From positions 5,890,001 to 5,954,000 of the forward strand of contig JANCRA010000012.1 of NCBI GenBank assembly GCA_024362935.1: DNA of 64,000 nt, in the 5' to 3' direction. The stretch's first letter is position 1, and each line of letters opens with the position of its first letter. Source of the stretch: Setophaga petechia (lineage: Eukaryota; Chordata; Aves; Passeriformes; Parulidae). The position numbers and the translations under genes are program-made. Of this stretch, positions 40,030-50,895 are shown piece after piece. Under the pieces are notes generated by a model. That model made no database searches. It was not told the origin of the DNA and saw only the letters and a list, made by a program, of their open reading frames with translations.

Positions 40030-40680
40030 CTAGCTGAATTCTGTTTTAAGAGCTTCTGGATCCAGGATCCTCAGAGGACCCTTGGGAACTCTCTGGGAAT
40101 CTGCTACCAGATAAGGAGAAGGTAAGGCTGTGTGTGTGAGCAAGAGAAAGCTCTAGCAGCTTCTAACAAGCTGAACCAGCTGTCTGTGACCCAAGCATAC
40201 CCAAAGCCTTTGGTACAGATGCCCCCAACTAGGGGGTGTCAAAGACCCCTTAGGTGTGGTTAGGAGGGGCCAGGGCTGAAGCAGAGTGCAGCTAATGGAT
40301 GCAGGAGCACAAAGAGGGGGTCCCCTCTCAGCGCAGAGCACCTACATGCTTTCAGGTACAGGCATGTGCCACAGCACAGGTTCCCTCAGCTGGTGGAGCA
40401 GCCGCCTCTACCAGGGCAGAGGCCTCAACCCCAACAGAGCTTCAGACAATGGTGCAGCCCTGGGAGTCCCAGGCTCCAGGGAATCCTTGGGGCCTCTCCC
40501 TGGGGCTGGAGAGGTGGTCCCCTCTCCTCAGCAGGTGTGCTGCTCTTGAGGAGCTGTGTCACCAGTGGAGGAGTTACAGAGAATTGAACAGTCAGTGCAA
40601 TGTCAGAGGACTAGAGAGTGATCCACAGAAGCAACCAGGACAGGAAAGAAGACCTGTATTGCAGAACAGATGGTAATAAA
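40030..40680 (+). repeat. G+C-rich block, possibly CR1 5' region or other retroelement
   Basis: This is the most G+C-rich block of the right half of the window. Several overlapping frames are open, the longest 125 codons on + (40299-40676). Near its end that frame reads 'AALEELCHQWR', which resembles the start of a coiled-coil stretch that I associate weakly with CR1 ORF1. The block ends at 'cagatggtaataaatatctg', where composition returns to A+T-rich. No terminal repeat, tail or target duplication is visible. It could equally be retroviral internal sequence or a non-repetitive island. Confidence 0.35.
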
Positions 40681-43600
40681 TATCTGATCCATATTAAATC
40701 CCCCTGAAAATTTTCTATTTCTGATCAGATCAACCCTGGTTGCACATCTTTTGAGCTCCTTTTGAAAGGAATATGATTTACAAGCTTCAAGACCATCCTG
40801 CAATGTAAGGACTGTAAAGCTCCTGACCTATATTAAAGTAAATAAACTCCTTTTATCTATACTATTTACATCTTCTATATATTTTTATTTTCATAGTTGT
40901 AATGCTGGTTTCAGGATTTCTTCTTTCTCAAGCCTGTTCAAAAATTACACTAGAGGGGGGAAGAAAGTCAGTTATTTGTGAGGAAACCCCTAGAAAGTTA
41001 TGACAAGATACAAAGAATCTCTTGGTTCTAGTTTTCATGGAAGTAGCACTTAACAAACTGCAGTTTAGGAAAGCCCTGTTAGAGATGTGTAGTAATTAAT
41101 TTAGGCCTACCTTAAACGAACGACAGTTTTAAAAATTTTCTTCAGCATCTAACCAGTATATCAAATAGGGATGATAGAGAATAGTCATAATATAATGAGA
41201 TGGCTACTCAGACTGAAAAATTTATGTGACATGCCAAAGCAACTTTCCATATGGTTCATACACGTTTTGCACAAAACATTTATCATGGAAGATCCTCTTA
41301 ACAGCTCAAGATGTAGCCAGGTAGTTGCTGCTTGCCTATGGTTTAGAAGATGACATATATGATGAGAAATACAATTATAAGAAATATTCTGGACTGTCTA
41401 AACATTATCCTGATATTTGAAATAATAGCTGTGGAGGAGAAAATAAAATTATATATACCTGTATACATGTGAATACAATAAAAAGAAAATATTGGGATCA
41501 TGCTGCTCCAAAGATGTTTAATTTTTCCATTTTATTAGGAAAGATCCTTAAGATCAAGGCTCTCTTAAGGAGTTTATTGTTATTACATATTGGAAATATT
41601 TATCTATGCTTAATTTAGCTTTTTTGGGAGTTTTTTCCATAAAAAATGTGTTTTATCAATCTAAAGACTTTGTATTAGTCAAATTTCTTATACACTTGCC
41701 TTCTATGCAAAGTTTGTCAAATTTGATTTGAAAAAACTTCTTGAATAATGTGTCTACCTTTTTCTTTCATTAGCAAAACATCTCCTCAAAAAACAGTATT
41801 TAAATTAATCTTTTTTACCTACATAAAAATACCCTATTTTATAACTATTAGTCTGATGCTTCAATATTATAGATTTATTGTATATATTACAAGTGGACTG
41901 TTCTGTCCCATAAAATTAAACCTCAGCCATTTCATTCTTTCATGGTGTGTTTAGATGGCTGTTGAAGAGATACAGAGTTACAGAGGTGTGGGAGGAACAG
42001 AAGACCTTTTTGGCGATGCAGTTCTGTAAGCAGCCAATTGCAATTGGAAACCCACATTCTGGATGTACAGAGAAGTGTCAGCTGCATCAAAACACAGGAC
42101 AACAGGTTTCTGGTAGGGCCCTGGAGCCATTCAATACTGGATAGCAGCACATTAGATGACAACCAGAATGGAAAATAAAAAAATTTAAATAAAAAATAAA
42201 AAAAATAGTTCTTGACAAATGTCTGAAATGTTTTGTCTTTGTAAATCTGTCTATGCCTTGTTTAATGGTGCCTTCCAATTGTACCTAGAGGAGTAGTAGT
42301 TCTTCTGTATACCAAACTAATTTTTCCCCTTTGAACAGCTGATAAAAACAACTCTGCTGGGCTTTAATAAAATGTTAAAACATAAGTGGAGCACTTTTGT
42401 CTGATTGCTGTCTGCTTTCAGCCTCATTTCTGCTTGTGCAAGATGGTTGCAAAATGCCTGCAAAATTGAATCGAGGTTTTCTTAATCGCCACTCTTCATG
42501 CCATAAATGATGCATTCAACTGTGGGTATTCAAAATATTTTCACATTAAAAAGCTTTTAACTTTGGTTGCTTCTCTTCATCTATGTATTTCATACTACAC
42601 CAATAACACCTTGCAATACTGTTGAGAAAGGTTGATTCCATGTTCTTCTTTGCTCTTCCCAGCTGCTGAGGTATCTGCAATGCACAAGGTCACAAATTAG
42701 GAGAAATAGGCTCTGGGATAGTCTGAGGCAGATGGTAGGTAGTTTTTAAATGTCTCCATTCCCTTGCCCACACTGTTCCCCCAATCATTTTAAGTGGAGC
42801 AGTACTTTTCTTTAGCTTTTCTATCTGAATATGCACTTAGCAGATTTACAATACCTCAGCATCTTTTCCTACTGTTGGTCTACACTAGTATTGCCTGTGT
42901 CAAAAAGGCATTATTAGCAAAACTCCAATTTCATCAAAAGACTGATTTCATCCTCTGAAACATTTTGAGAAATTATATGAATCTGATTGATTAAATTGTA
43001 ATTTCATAACATTCATTGTTATTGCCATGTTCAATGGTAATTTGTTAAGAACTTATTTTCTGCTTTCTTTACTGTCCTCACTAATCCTTTGGTCCAGGTT
43101 TTGTTGGTTGGTTTGGGTTTTTTTTTAATCATCAAAAGTTCTATCTTTATCATCATAAATACTCAATATTATGATGAGACTTCAGGAAGCTTATTTCAAG
43201 ATCCTGTTGATATGTAAAGTGTTTTTATTTCTGCTGAAGGGAAGAGGATATCTTTTAAAACTTAAAATCATATTCAAACAAAAATTTGTATCTGGGAGTT
43301 TAAAAATTTGTATATTTAAAATACATATCTAGAGTAATATATCTTATCATAATATTTAAATTAATTTCTCCTTTAAACCAAATCAGGAATACTTTCCAAA
43401 ATTTTTGATCTGAAGACATGCATCTTCAAATTTTGATGCATTTGTATAATCACTGAGGAACTGATTGAAACTAAGATTATGTGTTTTTAAAAGCATCTGT
43501 TGTTACACCTGTTTATTCTATTTCTTTGAACAAGGAAATAAGTCAGTTATCAAGGTTAATAAAATTTCTCACTTAGAGATGTGCTAGACAGATTACTCAT

Positions 43601-44453
43601 ATCAGATTTCAGCAAAATCTGAAAAAGCCAGCAAACACATGATGTTCAGTACAGAGGCAATTGGGCGACATTCTATGGCGTATTTAACATGAGAAGATCC
43701 TGTAATAATCCCTTCTCATCTCCAAATATGTATAAGGAGAGTGTTTTCTAAAGGAATAAAGAGAAAAAATAGAGAATACCACACTTTATAAATGTTCTCT
43801 ACAGAACACGTTTGGGTCAACCTTTCCTCTTCCACTCAAGCTACTTCTTCTGTAGCTGCAGTCTGAAATGATTAAGCCAGACCCCTAGTCTCTGATTTAC
43901 TTGCTGTTCCAAATATATCAGGATATAGTAACACACTCCTCTTGTAAGACACTAGTGGTGTACACAGCAGGCCTGTGTGAAAGAGCCTTTGCTGTCATGA
44001 AGCTTTAATTACTGCTGAAAATAGAGACTACTGAGACCTACTGCAGATAACTTAATGGCTCAAACTAGCCAACATGTTCTGATCAACAGATAAATATGGA
44101 TACAGTAGGAGGAATATGTAGCTGTTTAATGACAGATAATCTTGTGTGAGATGGAAGAGTTAAGATTCCAAAAATCTATGGCATAATTGCACTTCTTACC
44201 CATACAACTGATTTAGGAGCCTACTGCCTGAACCTTGACCTTTCAGATCTTCGGAATATGGAATGAAATTTAATGGAGAGTGATATTTTCTCTTGGAGAA
44301 CATTTTAGTTATTAGAAGGTTTCCAATAACAAAATATATTCAAAGATCTAGTTGTATGTTAAACAGACCATACCCATATGTCAATGAAATGAGATGCATT
44401 CTGAAAAACTACTTGAAATTGGAATATTCTTGTATTATTACTGCCACTCTCCA
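40681..44453. other. A+T-rich non-coding DNA, with a small G+C-richer segment ending in an A-rich tail
   Basis: No gene is seen. The segment 41950-42170 is G+C-richer and runs directly into an A-rich tail (about 42171-42208, with several AATAAA). This is the arrangement left by a reverse-transcribed insertion, but I recognise no source sequence. The rest is plain A+T-rich DNA. Confidence 0.55.
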
Positions 44454-44640
44454 AGAATCAGCTAGGTTGGAAAAGAGCTTTGAGATTATCAAGCCCAGCC
44501 TATGATTTAATACCAGCTTGTCAACTAGACCATGGCACTAAGTGCCACATCCAGTCCTTTCTTAAACACCTCCAGGGAGAATGACTCTATCACCTCCCTG
44601 GGAGCCCATTCTGTGAAAAACTTCTTCCTAATGTCAAAAA
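44454..44640 (-). mobile_element. CR1 LINE 3' end, minus strand, short fragment
   Basis: On the plus strand the copy begins with 'agaatca' (44454-44460) and 'gctaggttggaaaagagctt' (44461-44480), the reverse complement of a CR1 3' terminus. It continues through 'acacctccagggagaatgac' (about 44566-44585) and 'cacctccctgggagcc' (about 44591-44606), and ends around 'cttcttcctaatgtcaaaa' (44621-44639). Only about 190 bp of 3' UTR remain, with no coding part. The tail keeps a single octamer-like unit. Confidence 0.9.
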
Positions 44641-45756
44641 TTATATACATTGAGAAGAGTAGTTACACAAACTAAAATTTCTTAGCCTCGCTGTTAACTT
44701 ACATTTTTTGGGTTTATTTTTAGCATGAATGTTTTCACTTCCAGACTTTGGAAACAGGGCATCCATGGAAAGACCTGTAGAAACTGTACAGTGCAGAGTA
44801 AAAGAATAATAGGTTTAACTGAAAAAAAAAATCAGTCTACAAAACAATTATATGCATTTTAAACTGTACCTTCTGGGGATCATCAGAGGATTTACCAACT
44901 TGATGCACTAAAGTAAATCCTCTGAAAAGAAAAGTGGAACAATACTAATGCTATTTTTATTTTTTTACTCACATTTTAAAGAATGATTCATGCATTTTGT
45001 TTAGACACGAAGATGCTTTTGCTGTCTCCCTGAAAGATCTATTCATCAGATTAATATTCTAGTGCTTGGGTACTTTGGTACAGTACAAACATTTTATTTT
45101 CTATACGTTTACAGAATAAACTGTACAATTAGTCACAAATTCCTTGCATATGCCCTGCTCTCTGCCTCCTTTTGCAAAACGTATTTCATTATTGTCATGC
45201 ACATTCATGTAGGTTTTTTTTTCGGGCATTCAAAGAATATTTTTCAAGTGATTAGTCTTCTTCTGATGAAAGGTCATGGCCAAGGAGTTCTCATTATATA
45301 AAAGAAACTAACAGAATGTGAAATGAACAAGACAGATGAAATATTCTGTATCATATACCAAAATTCAACTATCTGAAAAGGAGTAGGTAGGATGGTTGGG
45401 TAGACACATGATTAAAAAAATGTTTTCCAAGCTAGCAGTAAAACCGCTAAGAATGCAGACTGTCAAGACTTTCTTCACCACGGGTTTTTAATTTTCTTCT
45501 GTAAAACATTTACCTGAGACTTAACTTCTTTAGCAGTCTAAAATGTAGCTTCTTTAGAAGTCTAAAATACATTTATCTGACATTAGTCATCTTGGTTCAA
45601 TTGGGGGCCACCATAACTAAAAACCATTCTGTCATAAGATATATGCACAAAATAACAGAATGTATCAGAGCTGGTTCTGCCTCTTCTTTTTGATTGGCTG
45701 AGAAAGTCTAGGGAAATGGCTTCAATTAGACAGTTAAATGTTTTGATGTATACAAA
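44641..45756. other. A+T-rich non-coding DNA with a 24-base tandem duplication
   Basis: No gene is seen. At 45525-45572 a 24-base unit (cttctttagcagtctaaaat plus gtag) occurs twice in tandem with a few differences. Confidence 0.7.
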
Positions 45757-46422
45757 TTGTACAGATCCAAAGTAGTTACAGTTTTGTACTTTGGTTATTT
45801 TCAAAATAGGAAACTGCGTGGCCTTCCAGAACAGAAACCAAAAGAGCAAATAAAGGAAAGCTACCTGAGCCATACAGATAAACATTGCAGACTAACAGTA
45901 TGGACACTGGATGCTAACAGTAACTATGAACACTGTACACCAACAGAAAGTCTGAGAGGGGAATGGCTGCATAAACAACCAGGTAAGGCACTTAGAAGGG
46001 AGGAACTTCAAGGCTAGTTCCTGTTTCAAGGCATAGGAAGGAACCGAATGTTTGTGTCTCCAAGAACCCTTAAGAGGTGGGACACCACTACAGCTTTCTC
46101 CCAAGAGCCTGTAATTTTAGGTGCTGCATAATTCTGTGGCTCACTAGCATAAGAAACTGTTACCTTTTAAAAAGAGAAAAAAAGTGCAAATACATTCCAT
46201 GTATTTCACTTACACTTAGTTTGAGATATGCAAGCCCACTGCTCCCAATTTAGAAGTTACTATGCAGAAAGTGTGGACCCTGATCCTTTGAAACCATCAG
46301 ATAAATTTGAAGGTGAAGATCTGTTTCCTGAAATCACCGAAAAACAGTTAAAACCCAACAAATTAAAGAAACTGAAGGAAGGCTACCACATATTGTTACA
46401 TGATATTTGTTTCCATCTCTAA
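45757..46422 (+). pseudogene. Possible decayed coding frame, unrecognised
   Basis: One forward frame is open from 45757 to a TAG at 46015-46017. It stays open again to a TAA at 46129-46131, then meets several stops, and is open once more from 46219 to 46422. The last part is rich in charged residues (DPDPLKPSDKFEGEDLFPE is followed by a lysine-rich stretch), unlike a random A+T-rich frame. Within the first part, a candidate acceptor (caaaatag, ending 45809) and donor (cag|gtaagg, exon end 45982) would bound a 173-base exon. I recognise no protein family. The first part also lies opposite minus-strand frames at 45583-45885 and 45892-46104. Chance is a serious alternative: the two halves need not belong together, and no poly-A tail or start context supports a retrocopy. 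Treat this as a low-confidence candidate. Confidence 0.2.
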
Positions 46423-49400
46423 GAATGAGCAAATGAAAAAGTCGCCTTCAGACAGAACAGGACTAATGCATTATCACAGTCCAGACCTTATCAGAAAAAT
46501 TAAAACTTAATCCAAAACTCAGCATAAAAAAATAGTGTTAGCAACTTCTACAATATAACATGATATTTCTTTATGTTATGACCACACCAAGAGAGTTCTC
46601 TAAAATTCCAGAACTGTACCTGTAGTGTTTTTAACCAGAAGACCACTGTAAATTGAGGAGTCAGTGATCCACACAACAGTTAACCTGAGCAGGTGATGCC
46701 TGTGTTGCTCTATGCTACACATATGTCACTGTGCCATCACACCTGTGCTGTGCTGTGTGTATCTCCTGGCTGCAGGAGAACCATAGCCTACCCACAGTAA
46801 CACAGTAACAGCTGTGGGCAGCTACTCAGTATGGGGATTGTACTTAGGCAAAAAGGCAGGAAGAAGTTCTCATGCGAACATTACTTTTTTTTTTTTGACA
46901 GTGTAATTTATTATTAGAATAGTTATTTATTATTAGAATAGTTTTCTCTACAGAAAATACTGTAAAGTCTCAAAAGACCTTCTCCTTTACAGTCTTAGCT
47001 TCAATAAATGGCATTTTTAAGTGGTGTTCTACAGTGTGAGTGACCTCCTTATTATGATGGTAATGAACCAGCACTTACAGCTGCAACAGTAACCAAGATA
47101 CCTGATGCTCCAGCTGAAATGACAGTCTTTAGAAATAAAAATGTTTCTACTAATATTTCTGGTGTTAATAATACTTTAGCCAGACCGCAGCATTGTTAGC
47201 TTACCATTTTTTTGGAAATACATTTAATATATGTCTTAAAATGAAGGGTGAAAGTGGAATTTTTTGACTAAGCTTCAGGTGCTGTCCATAATTCTCACAT
47301 TTACGATGCTGAAAAAAACTGCTTAAGAATGAACTAGCTGGCCAGCTTTTTAAAAATACCTATCCCTAATATTTCCTTGTTTCTGGTACTGTTTTTAGGA
47401 GCTTCATACGTAATATATGAAAATCTTTAATATTATCATCATTTCTTACTCACATGGCCCTAAACTGCAACCTTCACCTTCTTTTTACCTACATTTAACA
47501 GAAGCATCCACCTACAAGAATGACTGACTCTCATCCAAGTCACCACAAGTTTGTTATGGAGGCTCATTTGAATTGATGTCCAGATCAGGCTGAAGAGATC
47601 TCAGTGTCATCTACTTTCTCTTAAGTAATTCCAAACATAGCTATTCAATTAGATAATAAAATATATACATCATTCTCACACACTAAATGCCTTTTCTGAA
47701 GGAGTTCACAAATCCTGGCAGCTGAAAAGACTTGCATATTTAGGAGGAGCAACATTGAAAGAGAGTTAGGAAGGTTTAAATGTAAAAGTTCTAAAGTCAA
47801 ATTTAGTTCTTACATCTCTATAAATTCTGATGGAGCCACAGACTACAGGGAAATACTCCAGATGTCGAGTAAACAAAGATCAGGCACTAAGACATAAAAC
47901 TCTCATAATAATTCCAGCAACTTCTACCTCCTCTAAAATATGCAATTACTTAGGTGTTGTGAGAAGTCTTGGGTACTTTTGTTCCCAAAGCTGACACTAC
48001 CACTGATTGTTTTAAATCTTTTTATTTTTACTTGCTGTATAAACAGGTATAGCTAGTAATTATTTTTCTTTATCTTAGATGCTTGAAGATATATGCTCCT
48101 GTCTTAAGGGAAGCATACTGTCTATGAAAAGTCTCTCTCCTCATCTGCATGGTAATTAAGCAGTACTCAAGGTGTTATCAGACAGCATACAAGAACAGGG
48201 CTACAAGGCAACTAGGGAACAACTGCAAGAGACTGGAGTGCTGGACTGGAAAGTTAATGCAAATTTTTTTCATGAAAACTTTTCCATCCAGTTCAAATTG
48301 CTTTTACAGGCAGTGATTCTGAATTCCTTGTTTCTTTTCATAAAAAAGATGTTTTTTAAAAGATGGACAGTCAAAATACAGAAGTGTCAACCAATGAAGG
48401 GAGAAAACCTTGCAAAATATAAAAAATACTGAAACTCCTTGAATGCTCACTGTCAGACAAACCACAGTTCCAGTGAACAGATCTCTGTTAATTTTCTAAA
48501 TGACACATTCAAGAAACAAAAGCCAAATAAAAAGAATCATCAGTTCAGCATTTAAGAAGAACACATTTGATAGTATATTTTTAAATGGAATCTCCTCTTC
48601 CAATAAAAGTGCCATGTTGCAATCTAGTTAAGTCTATTCACAGTACTCCACATTGATCATCTCATTCTTCTCCTGCAAAAAAAACCTCTAGAGGACACAT
48701 AATGACAGTGTAATCAACATTTCAATGAATTCACCAGACATTGTCCAATCTTTTAAAGACCAGGAAAGATGTAACAATAAGCAGCACAGAACTTGTCTTC
48801 ACTATCCTCTATGGATGAGTTTCCTAAAAGTGACTATCTCAAAGTTGCAAACAAAATTAATTAATAGAGAGATAATAGAAATAAAAAGCACTTACAGGAT
48901 TATCCAGACTGATGCTGAGTCTCATCATCTTCTATATCACTCATTATAAGGTGAAGGCTCTGAGCAGGATTGGTATGCAGGATGATTATTCACTTATACG
49001 TATCTTCCACATCCTGGTGTTTATTCTATCTCATCATATAAGAGAATCTAGAATGCACCTCCTTTTCATTTTGAATATGAATTTTTTTTAAAAAAATTCA
49101 TTTGTTCAAAACAATAAAGTTACAGATTTTGTAGCCTAATTTTAAGATGAAAAATGAATATACATCAAAACTACTGATATAATTCACCCACCAAGATCCC
49201 TGTAACTAAACTCTCCCCATGCAAATAAAACTCCTAAAAAAGAAGATTGCATTTTTCATCCAAACCTTGAAAGCCCAGAGGATCTATCTGAGTGCACCAG
49301 AGAAATGGATGCTAATCTTGCATTCAGGATCTTTAGTCTTTATCATCCCTGCCTGAAATACACAAAGTTACTAGTTCCATTTAGAAAGCTGCTAACCGTA

Positions 49401-49849
49401 TTGCCTCAGAGGAGCAGGTTCTGGAAAGTCAAGTTTCAAGCTCTATAAGACTCATAAATCAGTATCAACTCCTCATACTATACCCTGACATAAACGGGAA
49501 AAGCCCCTACACTGTCATTCCCCTTTCTTACATTACAAGTCCATATTAAGAAAATACTCCACTTTAGCATATGCATGGCATGCTGTGACTGCCATTCTTC
49601 ATACTAACATTATTTCCCTCTGGTCCTTGCAGAATTTATTTTCTTATCTGTCGTCTTACAGCTGAGTTGTAAATTTTCTGAAAGGAAGTATCTGTATTTG
49701 CCACTTCTTTGGTACCTAAAACGAAATCAACTTCCTATGACTGTTTCAAGCCCACAACATATTTGCACAAGGCAGATTTTTAAATCTTTACATTAAGTGA
49801 CATATTTGTCACTTAATAGCATGCAAAATAAATTAACAATTTTTTGTTT
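46423..49849. other. A+T-rich non-coding DNA with a perfect 19-base tandem duplication
   Basis: No gene is recognisable. A 19-base unit (atttattattagaatagtt) occurs twice without change at 46906-46924 and 46925-46943. A T8/A7 near-palindrome flanked by tgaa and ttca lies at 49078-49100. Confidence 0.7.
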
Positions 49850-49920
49850 CTTTATAAAGAGAACTAAAGTTCTCTTTATAAAGTTCTAAGAGAATTAAAG
49901 TTCTCTTTATGTGGTGACAC
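49850..49920. repeat. Perfect 34-base palindrome overlapping a 31-base tandem duplication
   Basis: The arms at 49850-49865 (ctttataaagagaact) and 49868-49883 pair perfectly across a two-base centre (aa). A 31-base unit starting 'gagaactaaagttctcttta' at 49859 repeats from 49890 with small differences. The palindrome and duplication overlap, which suggests copying errors at a hairpin. Confidence 0.92.
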
Positions 49921-50172
49921 AACACAAAGGCAACAGACATTTCTAGTGTTTAGGACAGAAAATGTTTCTTTCATGTAGTATTCATTAGGGATACAAGAGT
50001 CAGTTATCACATCCTATGCAAAATATCCACAGACTATCCAGAGAGAAATCTAGTCCTAGGCAATAGCAATTCACAGTTTAAACTTTGGAAGTTTAATCTT
50101 CTTGAGCCTTCAATAATTTTACATGAATGCATAAAATTTAACAAGAGCAAATTCTGGATTCTCCATCTGGGA

Positions 50173-50895
50173 TTGGAAATTCCTGGTTATACACTGAAAC
50201 TGGGGAATGAGAGGCCAGAGAGCAGCCTCACAGAAAATGAGCTGGAAGTCCTGGTCATTGGCAAACTGAGTATGAGTCAGCAGTGCCCTGGAGCCTGGGG
50301 GCCATCAGGCACAGCATTGCCAGCTGGGCAAGTAAGGGGACTGTCCCACTCTGCTCTGCACTGGAGCTGCCACACCTTGAGTGCTTGGGGGCAGTTTTAG
50401 ATGCCTCAGAGGATATAAATTTCTTACAGAGCATCCAAAGGTGGTCTAGAAGATGCTGAAGTGTCTGGAGGGGAAGCCATATGAGGACTGGCTGAGGTCA
50501 CCTGGTTTGAGCCTGGAGAAGAGGACAATGAGGGAAGACCTCACTACAATTACTACAACTTCCCCAGAAGGGTAAGCGGAGGGGCAGGTGCTGACCACTG
50601 CTCTCTGTTGACCAGTGATAGGACAGGAGGAAATGGAATAAAGCTTCATCTGAGGAAATTCAGGTTGGACACTAGGAAAAGGTTCTCCCCTGAGGAAGTG
50701 GCCAATCACTGGAAGAGTCTCCCTGGGGCAGTGGTTGTGGCAGCAGGCCTGTCAGAGTTCAAGAAGTGTCTGCAAAATGCTCATGGCCATATGATTTAAT
50801 TTTAGGTAGATCTGCAAGGATCGGTGTTGGACTCAGTGATCCTTATGGGTCCCTGCCAACTTGATACACCCTATGATGCTATGATTCTGTGATTC
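50173..50895 (+). mobile_element. CR1 LINE, 5'-truncated, about 720 bp of the 3' end
   Basis: The copy runs from the distal part of ORF2 to the tail. Landmarks in order are 'gaggccagagagcagcc' (about 50210-50226), 'gagtcagcagtgccctgg' (about 50274-50291), 'aggcacagcattgccagctg' (about 50307-50326), 'gggaagccatatgagga' (about 50471-50487), 'gagcctggagaagaggacaa' (about 50509-50528), 'ttggacactaggaaaaggtt' (about 50664-50683), 'gtcagagttcaagaagtgtc' (about 50751-50770), and the tail with 'ctatgattctgtgatt' (50878-50893). The frame 50608-50799 still reads like the CR1 ORF2 C-terminus (DRTGGNG, FRLDTRKRF). Internal deletions and frame changes show it is inactive. It is closer to consensus than the copy at the right end of the window, so probably younger. 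Confidence 0.94.
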
